Source: Microbacterium sp. MYb72 (GTDB lineage: Bacteria; Actinomycetota; Actinomycetes; Actinomycetales; Microbacteriaceae). Taken from it: a stretch of 50,133 bases of DNA. Position numbers and translations under genes: made by a program. The DNA lies in NCBI RefSeq assembly GCF_002979415.1, contig NZ_PCOT01000030.1, positions 1-50,133 of the forward strand. The letters are read 5' to 3'. Shown one piece after another: positions 34,326 to 42,273 of this stretch. The notes below the pieces were generated by a model. That model worked only from the letters and a program-made list of their open reading frames with translations, had not been told where the DNA came from and searched no databases. Every line of letters starts with the position of its first letter. Position 1 is the first letter of the stretch.

Positions 34326-35600
34326 ATGACGCAGCGCCGCACGCTCAGCGCCGCCACCCGCGTCTTCCTCGTCCTCATCTCGGCCGCGGCGGTGATCGGC
34401 ATCCTCGTCGCCGCGTTCCTCGTCGCGGAGACGCAGCGCGCCGTGCAGGCGGAGGCCGAGCGCGCGACCGGGGCCACCGCGGCGGCGATCGCCGCATCCG
34501 GTGCGGTGTCGAGCGCCCTCCGAGACGAGGATGCGGACGCGGCGACCGCCGCCCTCGAGCCGTACGCGCTCTCCGTCATCGATTCCGCCGGGCTGGACTT
34601 CGTGACGATCATGACGACCGACGGCATCCGCATCACCCATCCCGACCTGTCGCAGATCGGCGGACGCTATCTCGGGACGATCCCCGAGCGGCCGGTCCCG
34701 TTCACCGAGACCTTCACCGGCACGCTCGGCCCTTCGGTCCGGACGATCGTCCCCGTGATCGACGCCGACGGCGTGCTGAGGGGCTGGGTCTCCGCGGGGG
34801 TGACGACAGAGACGATCTCCGAGACGCTCGTGCGGCGCCTTCCGCTGTCGCTGGCGATCACCCTTCTGCTCGTGGCGATCGGTGCGCTCGGAGCCTGGGC
34901 CGCCCGGCGCTTCACCCGGCGCATCGCCGGTGACCTGCCGCCGGGCACGGTCCGCGACGCCGTGTCATCGTACGAGTCGATCCGCACCCTGGGCGAGGCG
35001 CTGCGGGCGCAGACGCACGAACACGGAAACCGGATGCACACCGCTGTCGCACTGCTGGAGCTGGGGCGCACCGGCGAGGCGATCGACATCCTCACCGAGA
35101 CCTCCCGGCAGAGTCAGTCGCTGGTCGACCAGGTCACGGCGCGCCGCCACGGGGATCCGGCGGTGGGCGCACTCCTGCTCGGCAAGGCCTCGCAGGCGAA
35201 GGAGCGCGGCATCGACTGGAGGGTGCGCATCGAACCGGAGGCGCCGCGGTCGCCCCTGTCGACCGTGGACAGCGTGTCCGTGCTCGGCAACCTCATCGAC
35301 AACGCGATGGACGCGGCCTCCGCGGCGGAAGACCGATGGGTCGAGGTGTCGCTGAGCACGTCCGACGCCGGTGGGATCGTGCTCGACGTCGCCGACAGCG
35401 GCGCAGGAGTGCCGGCAGAGATCAGGGAGAGGATCTTCGAGCACGGCTTCTCCACGAAGCCCGCCGACGCCCAGGGGCGCGGCGTCGGACTCGCTCTCGT
35501 CCGCTCGGTCGTGACGGATGCCGGGGGCACCGTGGAGATCCTCGACGATCCGACGACCTTCCGCGTCACGCTCCCCGCCGCAGGCAGGAGAAGGTCGTGA
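34326..35600 (+). CDS. DcuS/CitA-type sensor histidine kinase
   Basis: A 424-residue kinase. TM1 (about 11-34) and TM2 (about 173-193) bracket an extracytoplasmic PDC/PAS sensor with ITHPDLSQIGGRYLG. Then comes the H-box AQTHEHGNRMHTAVALLELG (phospho-His near 231). The HATPase region shows NLIDNAMDAA (N box), DSGAGVP (G1) and GRGVGLALV (G2). The cytoplasmic PAS domain of DcuS seems absent, as only ~35 residues separate TM2 from the H-box. The stop overlaps the response regulator by four bases (GTGA). Expected ligand: C4-dicarboxylate, from the neighbouring transporter. Confidence 0.9.
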   Translation: MTQRRTLSAATRVFLVLISAAAVIGILVAAFLVAETQRAVQAEAERATGATAAAIAASGAVSSALRDEDADAATAALEPYALSVIDSAGLDFVTIMTTDGIRITHPDLSQIGGRYLGTIPERPVPFTETFTGTLGPSVRTIVPVIDADGVLRGWVSAGVTTETISETLVRRLPLSLAITLLLVAIGALGAWAARRFTRRIAGDLPPGTVRDAVSSYESIRTLGEALRAQTHEHGNRMHTAVALLELGRTGEAIDILTETSRQSQSLVDQVTARRHGDPAVGALLLGKASQAKERGIDWRVRIEPEAPRSPLSTVDSVSVLGNLIDNAMDAASAAEDRWVEVSLSTSDAGGIVLDVADSGAGVPAEIRERIFEHGFSTKPADAQGRGVGLALVRSVVTDAGGTVEILDDPTTFRVTLPAAGRRRS

Positions 35601-36292
35601 TCCGCACGCTGATCGTCGACGACGACGCCCTGACGCTCGAACTGCACCGCACCTACGTGGAGCGCCTGGAGGGTTTCGTCGTCGGCGGCGAGTGCACCGG
35701 AGCCCGTGCGGCCCTCGCCGCGGTGCTCGATCAGCCGCCCGAGCGCACGTTCGATCTCGTGCTCCTGGACATCACGATGCCGGACGGAACGGGTCTGGAT
35801 GTGCTGCGCACGCTCCGCGCTCGTGCCGCCGCGATCGATGTGATCGCCATCACCGCCGTACGCGACGCGGAGACCGTGCGGCAGATGGCCGCGCTCGGGG
35901 TGTTCCAGTACCTGGTCAAGCCCTTCCCGTTCGCGGTGTTCGCCGAACGCCTCACCGCGTACCGGGAGCATCGCGATCAGGCCCGGACGACCGACGGGGA
36001 GGCGACCCAGGCGGAGATCGACGCCCTGCTCGGGCGGACGACGGGCAGAATCGCGCTCCCGAAAGGGCTGTCCGGCGGCACCCTCGACCGTGTCGCCACG
36101 ATCCTGCGTTCGACCGGCCCGCTGTCGGCGACCGAGGCCGCAGACGCCCTGGGAATGTCCCGCGTCGCCACGCGGCGCTACCTCGAACACCTCGTCGCGG
36201 AGGGCGTCGTCGCCAAGGCCGCGCGCTACGGAACGCGCGGGCGCCCGGAGACCGAGTACGCGTGGAGCCGGAACCGGCCCGACATCGGCTGA
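35597..36292 (+). CDS. CitB/DcuR-type response regulator
   Basis: A 231-residue regulator. Receiver domain: acidic pair VDDD (8-10), phospho-Asp58 in LLDITMPD, IAITA with the switch Thr, Lys in YLVKPF. The C-terminal part (about 150-225) holds a helix-turn-helix, PLSATEAADALGMSRVATRR, typical of the CitB group. Start GTG 35597 overlaps the kinase stop by four bases. It most likely activates dctA, transcribed divergently from the kinase. Confidence 0.92.
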   Translation: MIRTLIVDDDALTLELHRTYVERLEGFVVGGECTGARAALAAVLDQPPERTFDLVLLDITMPDGTGLDVLRTLRARAAAIDVIAITAVRDAETVRQMAALGVFQYLVKPFPFAVFAERLTAYREHRDQARTTDGEATQAEIDALLGRTTGRIALPKGLSGGTLDRVATILRSTGPLSATEAADALGMSRVATRRYLEHLVAEGVVAKAARYGTRGRPETEYAWSRNRPDIG

Positions 36293-36340
36293 GCACCGGC
36301 GCCATCACCGCACCAGGGCTCGGGGGCGGCGGCGCGCGCT

Positions 36341-36358
36341 CGGTGTTCCCCGACACCG
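36341..36358 (+). terminator. Hairpin downstream of the response regulator
   Basis: CGGTGT-N6-ACACCG forms a perfect 6-bp stem 48 bases past the stop. No T-run follows, as is common in high-GC actinobacteria. Confidence 0.45.
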
Positions 36359-36395
36359 CGGCGAGCCCCGGCGATCAGCCGTCAGCGATCAGTCG

Positions 36396-36442
36396 TCAGC
36401 CGCGAGGCCGGTCAGCCGCGAGGCCGTCAGACCGCGAGGCCG
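36396..36442. repeat. Three tandem 15-16-bp repeats
   Basis: TCAGCCGCGAGGCCG occurs at 36396-36410 and 36412-36426, with a near copy TCAGACCGCGAGGCCG at 36427-36442, ending at the stop codon of the convergent gene. A degenerate GATCAG/GTCAG run precedes it. Looks like slippage in an intergenic region. Confidence 0.8.
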
Positions 36443-37192
36443 TCAGCCTCGGGGCTGCGCGTTGAGCCAGTCCGCGAAGGTCACGGTGCCGAGGTCGGCA
36501 TCCGCATCCGGGAGGATGCTGCCGTCGCGGATCGCACGCCCGAAGGCCCCGGGGAGCGAGAGAGCCGGCATCCAGCCGCTCCTGCCTGCGTGCGCGGCCC
36601 AGGAGCGCATCATGTCGACGAGCTGCTCCTCCTGCGGGCCCGCGATGTCCCGCGCCCGCTCCGACGGTCCTGCCTCGGCGAGGTCGACGAGCCGCGTCGC
36701 GACCTCCACGATCGCGATCGGCTGCGTGCGCATCCTCAGGGCGAGATGCAGCGGTCCGACTGCCGCCGTGCGATAGGTCTGCGCGGCGAAGTCGTGGAAC
36801 TGCGTCGCTCTCTGGATCGTCCACGGCACCTGCCCAGAGCGGACCGTCTGCTCCTGAGCGAGCTTTCCGGCGTAGTAGCCGTGGGGCGCCCGATCGACGC
36901 CGACGATCGACAGCGCGAGATGGTGTCCCACCCCGGAACGGTGTCCTGCCGCGAGGAGGTGCGAGGAGGTCTCGGTGAAGAACTCCGTGGCCGCACGGGC
37001 GCTCTGCGTCGAGGTGCTGAGCACGTCGATCACGACGTCCGCGCCGGACAGCGCCTCATCGAGTCCGGCCCCGGAGCGCACATCGACGCCGTTGCCACGG
37101 GTGAGGACGCGGACTCGGTGACCACGCTGCTGAGCGATCTTCACGACCTCGGATCCTGCGATGCCGGTTCCGCCTGCGACTGCGATCTCCAT
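36443..37192 (-). CDS. NAD(P)-binding NmrA-like oxidoreductase
   Basis: A 249-residue atypical SDR. The N-terminus MEIAVAGGTGIAG has the GxxGxxG dinucleotide loop; LALSIVGVDRAPHGYYAGKL contains a Tyr-(x)3-Lys pair (YAGK), and PWTIQRATQFHDF resembles SDR_a5/NmrA-like enzymes that act on quinones or bind NADP as sensors. A GGAGAG precedes the ATG. It lies 63 bp downstream of a flavoprotein on the same strand. Substrate unknown. Confidence 0.87.
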   Translation of the reverse strand: MEIAVAGGTGIAGSEVVKIAQQRGHRVRVLTRGNGVDVRSGAGLDEALSGADVVIDVLSTSTQSARAATEFFTETSSHLLAAGHRSGVGHHLALSIVGVDRAPHGYYAGKLAQEQTVRSGQVPWTIQRATQFHDFAAQTYRTAAVGPLHLALRMRTQPIAIVEVATRLVDLAEAGPSERARDIAGPQEEQLVDMMRSWAAHAGRSGWMPALSLPGAFGRAIRDGSILPDADADLGTVTFADWLNAQPRG

Positions 37193-37255
37193 GGCTCTCC
37201 ATCCGAAGCTGGTTGGGTGATGTCGGTTACGACGCTACCCCGAGAGCGAGGGACA

Positions 37256-38608
37256 TCAGCGGGGCAGCCGCCCTTCGTGCAGGAGTCCGTTCGGATCGAT
37301 CTCGGCGCGAAGTGCTCTGAGGCGCTCGATCTCCTCCGGTGTGGCGCAGCGGTCGAGCGTCTGCCCCGGGGTGAGGAACGTCGGGATCGTGCGCCCGGCA
37401 GGGACCGGAGCGAGAAGGTCGCGGAACCCCGCGATGCTGGCATCTCCCGGCTCCCTCGGCGCGCCCGGGAACAGCGGCGAGAGCGCGTGCAGCAGCCAGC
37501 CGGCCGATTCGAGCGAGGCCAGTCCGGACCGACGAGGACGCGCGAGAGCCCCTCCGAGCATCCGGATGTCGATGCCGATGATGGGCCACTGCTCCGGCAG
37601 CTCACGGAAGGCCAGCAGCTCGTCGATCATGCTGTCGTCGAGGTCCGTGAGCGCCGCGGAGGCGCCCCGACCAGGCGTGGGATCTGTCGGTTCGTTCGAC
37701 CCCGCAGCGAGAGCGGCGGGCGACGTCGGACCGGACACCTCCCTGCGCACCGTGCCCGCACGGCGGATGCCGTCGATCAGCCCCTCTGCGGCGCCGTCGG
37801 TGGACAGCGCCTGCACGGTGAGGAAGCTGCGCCCGCGGATCTCCTCCGGCAGCTGCGGAGCGTCGGGCATCCGCATCGAGTTCATGAAGACGTTGAGCGA
37901 GGAGGGCGCGGTCGCGGCGAGGTCGCGCACCGCTCGCATGACTGCCGCGGCATCCGCGACGTCGAAGGTCAGCCCGCTGCCCCACAGGTCAGGGGTGCGG
38001 ACGAGGTCGATCTCGAGCGCCGTGACGATCCCGACGATGCCGCCGGCGCCGCGCAGCGCCCACATCAGCTCGGGGTCGCTGTCGTCGTCGACGCGCCCGT
38101 GCGTGCCGTCCGGGCGCAGGATCCACGCCGCACGGAGACCGTCGGATCCCAGGCCTGCCGTTCGACTGAACCAGGAGTGACCTCCGCCGAGCGTGTAGCC
38201 CGCGACCGTGACGACGGGGCTCGTGCCTGCGGGCGCCGACCAGCCGGTGCCCTCCAGGGCATCGACGACGGCTCCCCATCGAACTCCGCTTCCCACGCGG
38301 ACGACGCCGGCGTCGAGATCGACGTCGAGCGCGTCGAACGCGCCCATCCGGACGATCACGGCGCCCGCGAGGTCTCCGGACGCGCCGTGCCCGCTCGGCT
38401 GCACCGCGAGGCGCACGCCGGTGTCTTCGGCCATGCGCAGCAGCGACCGCAGATCGGCGACGTCGACCGGGGCAGCCACGCCTTCCGGCCGCTGCTCGAC
38501 CGCCAGGTTCCACGGCCGGCGCTGGGCGTCGAAGCCGTCATCGGACGGCAGGACGAGCGCGCCGTTCAAGCCGGCGCGGACGGACTCGAGTGCAGAGGTA
38601 AGGGGCAT
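37256..38608 (-). CDS. FAD-binding oxidoreductase, berberine-bridge-enzyme-like
   Basis: A 450-residue VAO/PCMH flavoprotein. The FAD domain has LAVQPSGHGASGDL, where His74 can form the 8-alpha-histidyl bond, and GTSPVVTVAGYTLGGGHSW. In bicovalent BBE enzymes the latter block carries a Cys that links to C6 of FAD; here it is absent, so attachment is at most through His. The C-terminal BBE segment is only partly recognisable (RCATPEEIERLRALRAEIDP, then NGLLHEGRL). A TACGGT box sits 6 bases before the ATG. Substrate unknown, probably sugar- or alcohol-like. Confidence 0.88.
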   Translation of the reverse strand: MPLTSALESVRAGLNGALVLPSDDGFDAQRRPWNLAVEQRPEGVAAPVDVADLRSLLRMAEDTGVRLAVQPSGHGASGDLAGAVIVRMGAFDALDVDLDAGVVRVGSGVRWGAVVDALEGTGWSAPAGTSPVVTVAGYTLGGGHSWFSRTAGLGSDGLRAAWILRPDGTHGRVDDDSDPELMWALRGAGGIVGIVTALEIDLVRTPDLWGSGLTFDVADAAAVMRAVRDLAATAPSSLNVFMNSMRMPDAPQLPEEIRGRSFLTVQALSTDGAAEGLIDGIRRAGTVRREVSGPTSPAALAAGSNEPTDPTPGRGASAALTDLDDSMIDELLAFRELPEQWPIIGIDIRMLGGALARPRRSGLASLESAGWLLHALSPLFPGAPREPGDASIAGFRDLLAPVPAGRTIPTFLTPGQTLDRCATPEEIERLRALRAEIDPNGLLHEGRLPR

Positions 38609-38614
38609 GACGCC

Positions 38615-38620
38615 ACCGTA
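38615..38620 (-). promoter_or_regulatory. -10-like box TACGGT for the FAD oxidoreductase
   Basis: Minus-strand TACGGT, 6-base gap (GGCGTC), ATG 38608. Confidence 0.5.
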
Positions 38621-38662
38621 CGATGTCCCACGGACATTGTCGACGGCGCCTGCCCCTGCCGC

Positions 38663-39310
38663 TCACTCTCCCGCGAGACCGCCCAGCATGTGGCCGAAGG
38701 AACGCCCTTCGCCCAGGTAGGTCGCGGGGTCGAACGGGTCGGCCGCCTCGGCCGTGTCCCGAGCGGCGACCGCATCTGCGAGCTCACGTGCGCCCTTCTC
38801 CACGCGCTTGGCGAGCGGGGCGACGTCGTCACCCGCACCGCCCCAGTCGCTGGAGGCGGCGAACACGCCGGTGGAGACGGCATCCGCGTGGAGGTAGGCG
38901 AACAGCGGACGGATCGCGTAGTCGATCGCGAGGGAATGCCGCGCCGTCCCCGCGTTCGCGCCGATCAGGACCGGCTTCCCCGTCAGCGAATCGGGATCGA
39001 GCACGTCGATGAACGACTTGAACAGACCCGAGTAGCTCGTCGAGAAGATCGGCGTCACGGCGATCAGCGCGTCGGCGGACACGACCGTGTTGATCGCCGT
39101 CTCCAGCGCCGGCGGGGCGAAGCCAGTGAGCATGTTGTTCGTGATGTCGTGCGCGTAGTCGCGCAGCTCGATCACGTCGATGCTCGCCTCGATGTCATGA
39201 GCGGCGAGCGCCTTCACGGTCTCGGCGGCGAGGCGATCCGCCAGCATCCGCGTGGACGAGGGGTTGGAGAGCCCCGCCGAGACGACGGCGATGCGACGCG
39301 TGGTGGTCAT
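38663..39310 (-). CDS. FMN reductase, CE1759-type LLM partner
   Basis: A 215-residue flavodoxin-fold NAD(P)H:FMN reductase. RIAVVSAGLSNPSSTRMLAD forms the phosphate loop, TPIFSTSYSGLFKSFIDVLD the isoalloxazine site. It matches the LLM-partnered FMN reductase group (CE1759 family). Start ATG 39310 lies one base past the stop of the luciferase-like gene, so reductase and monooxygenase are made together; reduced FMN would be passed to the partner. The longer frame upstream overlaps that gene and was rejected. Confidence 0.92.
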   Translation of the reverse strand: MTTTRRIAVVSAGLSNPSSTRMLADRLAAETVKALAAHDIEASIDVIELRDYAHDITNNMLTGFAPPALETAINTVVSADALIAVTPIFSTSYSGLFKSFIDVLDPDSLTGKPVLIGANAGTARHSLAIDYAIRPLFAYLHADAVSTGVFAASSDWGGAGDDVAPLAKRVEKGARELADAVAARDTAEAADPFDPATYLGEGRSFGHMLGGLAGE

Positions 39311-39311
39311 C

Positions 39312-40538
39312 TCACGCCTCCTTCCGGCCGAGGCCGAACGCGGAGCCGGCGGGTGCCGGCGTGTCCTGATAGGGCGAGTCGCCGGTGAGGTTGTCGCCGC
39401 GGTTCGCACCGGGGCGCGCCTGGCGGGTCGGGCCGTCGCCGTACACCGCCGTGACGCGCGCGGCGTGGGTCGGGGCGTCGGGCACCGACTCCGGGCGGTC
39501 CTTCGCGAGCTCCCTGCGGAGCACAGGGACGACCTCGGAGCCGAGGATGTCGAGCTGCTCGAGCACGGTCTTCAGCGGCAGCCCCGCGTGGTCGATGAGG
39601 AAGAGCTGACGCTGGTAGTCGCCGTAGTGCTCGCGCATCGCGGCGTAACGGTCGATGACCTGCTGCGGCGAGCCGACGGTGAGCGGGGTCATCTCGCTGA
39701 AGTCCTCGAGGCTCGGGCCGTGGCCGTACACGGGGGCGTTGTCGAAGTACGGGCGGAACTGCGTCACCGCGTCCTGCGACTTCGCCGCCATGAACACCTG
39801 GCCGCCGAGCCCGACGATCGCCTGCTCGGGGGTGCCGTGTCCGTAGTGCGCGTAGCGCTGGCGGTACAGCTCGATCAGGCGCTGATAGTGCTCCTTGGGC
39901 CAGAAGATGTTGTTCGCGAAGAAGCCGTCGCCGTAGTACGCGGCCTGCTCGGCGATCTCCGGGGTGCGGATGGAGCCGTGCCACACGAAGGGGGCGATGC
40001 CGTCCAGCGGGCGCGGCGTCGAGGTGAAGCCCTGCAGCGGCGTGCGGAACTTGCCCTCCCAGTCGACGACGTCCTCGCGCCACAGCTTGTGCAGCAGAGC
40101 GTAGTTCTCGATCGCCAGAGGAAGGCCCTGACGGATGTCCTGCCCGAACCAGGGGTACACGGGACCGGTGTTGCCTCGGCCGAGCATGAGGTCCATGCGT
40201 CCGCCGGACACGTGCTGCAGCATCGCGTACTCCTCAGCGATGCGGACGGGGTCGTTCGTGGTGATGAGCGTCGTCGACGTGGACACGATGAGACGCTCGG
40301 TCTGCGCCGCGAGCGCGGCGAGGAACGTGGTGGGGCTGGACGACCAGAACGGCGGGTTGTGGTGCTCGCCGATCGCGAAGACGTCGAGGCCGACCTCCTC
40401 CGCGTGCTTGGCGATCGTCGTCGTGGCCGCGATCCGCTCCTGCTCGCTGGGCGTGACGCCGGTGGTGGGGTCGCGGGTGATGTCGCTGACCGACATGATG
40501 CCGAACTGCATCGCCTGTGCGCCTGACTGCTCGCTCAT
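39312..40538 (-). CDS. LLM-class FMN-dependent monooxygenase, CE1758 type
   Basis: A 408-residue bacterial-luciferase-like TIM barrel. MQFGIMSVSDITRDPTTG opens the first strand, and FAIGEHHNPPFWSSSP, TTLITTNDPVRIAEEYAMLQ and GGRMDLMLGRGN are family marks. Start ATG 40538 has GGAGA 4 bases upstream. The pairing with a CE1759-type reductase matches the known LLM duo architecture. The C-terminal ~60 residues (ESVPDAPTHAARVTAVYGDG onward) are a Pro/Gly-rich tail. Substrate unknown. Confidence 0.93.
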   Translation of the reverse strand: MSEQSGAQAMQFGIMSVSDITRDPTTGVTPSEQERIAATTTIAKHAEEVGLDVFAIGEHHNPPFWSSSPTTFLAALAAQTERLIVSTSTTLITTNDPVRIAEEYAMLQHVSGGRMDLMLGRGNTGPVYPWFGQDIRQGLPLAIENYALLHKLWREDVVDWEGKFRTPLQGFTSTPRPLDGIAPFVWHGSIRTPEIAEQAAYYGDGFFANNIFWPKEHYQRLIELYRQRYAHYGHGTPEQAIVGLGGQVFMAAKSQDAVTQFRPYFDNAPVYGHGPSLEDFSEMTPLTVGSPQQVIDRYAAMREHYGDYQRQLFLIDHAGLPLKTVLEQLDILGSEVVPVLRRELAKDRPESVPDAPTHAARVTAVYGDGPTRQARPGANRGDNLTGDSPYQDTPAPAGSAFGLGRKEA

Positions 40539-40636
40539 GATTCTCCGTGCTCTCCGAAGCGGACGACTCGGCATCCGTTTCTATTCATTTGAATGTATCT
40601 GAGTCAACGCGACCGCACCAACTTTATTCCCGGGGG

Positions 40637-40642
40637 TAGCCT
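40637..40642 (+). promoter_or_regulatory. -10-like box TAGCCT for the acyltransferase
   Basis: TAGCCT, then CGGAGG (6 bases), then ATG 40649. The GGAGG touches the ATG, so it is unlikely to act as a Shine-Dalgarno site. Confidence 0.45.
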
Positions 40643-40648
40643 CGGAGG

Positions 40649-41779
40649 ATGAACAGCGCCGGAGCGGATGCGACAGGCCCCGTCACGGGGGCCGTTCCCA
40701 GGCCTCGACGCCGCGTGCCGTTCTGGGACAACGCGCGCTACATCTGCATCGTGCTGGTCGTGCTCGGCCACGCCATCCAGCGTCTCATCTACGACTCCGA
40801 CATCGCGCTCGCCTTCTACCTGGCGCTCTACGCGTTCCACATGCCGGCCTTCGCGATCATCTCGGGGTACTTCTCGAAGTCCGGATCGCCGACCAGGGTC
40901 CAGATGGCCCGCGTCATCACGGACATCCTGGTGCCGTACGTCATCTTCGAGCTCGTCTGGACCCTCACGAAATGGCTCGTCGAGGGGCAGGCGAACCCCA
41001 ACCTCACCAAGCCGTCGTGGACGCTGTGGTTCCTGCTGGCCCTCGGCATCTTCCGACTGGTGCTCCCCTATCTCGCCCTGCTGCGCTGGCCGCTGCTGTG
41101 GACGATCGTCATCTCGATCGGCGTCGGCTACCTGCCGAACATCGACAGCACCTTCTCGCTCTCGCGCACGCTCGGTCTGCTGCCCTTCTTCACCCTCGGC
41201 TGGTGGCTGCGGGAGCGCGACATCGTCTCGCGCTTCCAGCTTCTGGCACACCGGCCGTGGTGGTCTCGGGTCATCGCCGTCGCTCTCCTGGCCGGAGCCG
41301 GCTTCACGGCGTGGTTCTGGCTCGACGTGTGGGAGAAGATCGACCTGCGGCACTGGCTGTTCTACGAGGACTCGTACGCCGATCTCGGCGGAGAGCAGTG
41401 GTGGGCAGGCGGGGCGCGGATCGCCCTGATGGTGGTCGCGGTGCTCCTCAGCGCCGCCTTCTTCACGCTCATCCCGCGGGGGACCTACTGGTGGACCTCG
41501 TTCGGCCAGTACACGATGTACGTGTTCCTGCTGCACTCGTTCGTGCTGTACCCCTTCCGCGAGTCCGGCATCCTCCGCGATCTCGAGCCGACATGGCTCT
41601 GGCTCCCGCTCGTGACCGTCTCGTCGATCCTCGTCGCGCTCGTGCTCGCCACGAAGCCCGTGCGGCGCCTGTTCCGCCCCCTGGTCGAGCCGCGGCCTGC
41701 CTGGCTGTTCGCCGACCCGCAGCTCGCCACCCGCGAGGGGCACCGCAGCGACCCGACCGGCTCCCGGCGACCGCGGTAG
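40649..41779 (+). CDS. Acyltransferase-3 family membrane protein
   Basis: A 376-residue integral membrane acyltransferase (about ten helices) of the fucose 4-O-acetylase-like kind (COG3594). PFWDNARYICIVLVVLGHAI carries the conserved His in TM1; YAFHMPAFAIISGYFSKSG follows with the FHMPxFxxxSG motif. These enzymes O-acetylate exported sugars or lipids. The C-terminal tail is polar. Which glycan it modifies is unknown; the glycosyltransferase block is ~9 kb away. Confidence 0.9.
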   Translation: MNSAGADATGPVTGAVPRPRRRVPFWDNARYICIVLVVLGHAIQRLIYDSDIALAFYLALYAFHMPAFAIISGYFSKSGSPTRVQMARVITDILVPYVIFELVWTLTKWLVEGQANPNLTKPSWTLWFLLALGIFRLVLPYLALLRWPLLWTIVISIGVGYLPNIDSTFSLSRTLGLLPFFTLGWWLRERDIVSRFQLLAHRPWWSRVIAVALLAGAGFTAWFWLDVWEKIDLRHWLFYEDSYADLGGEQWWAGGARIALMVVAVLLSAAFFTLIPRGTYWWTSFGQYTMYVFLLHSFVLYPFRESGILRDLEPTWLWLPLVTVSSILVALVLATKPVRRLFRPLVEPRPAWLFADPQLATREGHRSDPTGSRRPR

Positions 41780-41814
41780 CGACGATCGCTCTGGAGCATG
41801 TCGGCGACGGCGAC

Positions 41815-41820
41815 TAGCAT
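41815..41820 (+). promoter_or_regulatory. -10-like box TAGCAT for the VOC gene
   Basis: TAGCAT, 6-base gap (GCCCCC), ATG 41827. Confidence 0.5.
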
Positions 41821-41826
41821 GCCCCC

Positions 41827-42264
41827 ATGCCCATCACCCTGGAGAACGTCGGGATCGCCGTCAGGGACCTCGACGAAGCCATCGCCTTCTTCACCGATCT
41901 CGGTCTGACGGTCATCGGGCGCGACACGGTGAGCGGCGAGTGGGCCGACACCGCGGTCGGCCTCGACGGCAACCACGCGAAGATCGCCATGCTCCAGACG
42001 CCGGACGGCGATGGCCGCCTCGAGCTGTTCGAGTACATCCACCCCGATGCCGTCGAGACCCACCCGACGCTCCCCCACGAGATCGGCATGCACCGTGTCG
42101 CCTTCTCCGTCGACGACATCGACGCGGCCCTGGAGACGGCGGCGACGCACGGATGCGTCCCGCTGCGCGGCGTCGCGGACTACAAGGGCGTCTACCGACT
42201 CACGTATCTGCGGGGTCCGAGCGGCATCCTGGTCATGCTCGCGCAGGACATGACGAAGAGCTGA
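41827..42264 (+). CDS. VOC-family glyoxalase/dioxygenase-like protein
   Basis: A 145-residue vicinal-oxygen-chelate protein with two beta-alpha-beta-beta-beta modules: ITLENVGIAVRDLDEAIAFF and IGMHRVAFSVDDIDAALETA. Candidate metal ligands are Glu/His in LELFEYIHP and MHRVAF, and Glu is replaced by non-acidic residues in GILVMLAQ. Actual metal activity is therefore uncertain; lactoylglutathione lyase or antibiotic-binding roles both occur in the family. Converges on efeB with 9 bp between stops. Confidence 0.85.
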   Translation: MPITLENVGIAVRDLDEAIAFFTDLGLTVIGRDTVSGEWADTAVGLDGNHAKIAMLQTPDGDGRLELFEYIHPDAVETHPTLPHEIGMHRVAFSVDDIDAALETAATHGCVPLRGVADYKGVYRLTYLRGPSGILVMLAQDMTKS

Positions 42265-42273
42265 GGCCGAGCC

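Noticed and set aside
36396..36442. Tandem repeats as a CRISPR array
   Set aside because: Units are 15-16 bp with no spacers and no cas genes nearby; simple slippage fits.
36590..39388. 932-codon plus-strand frame over the oxidoreductase genes
   Set aside because: Antisense shadow of three genuine minus-strand enzymes; composition is not protein-like.
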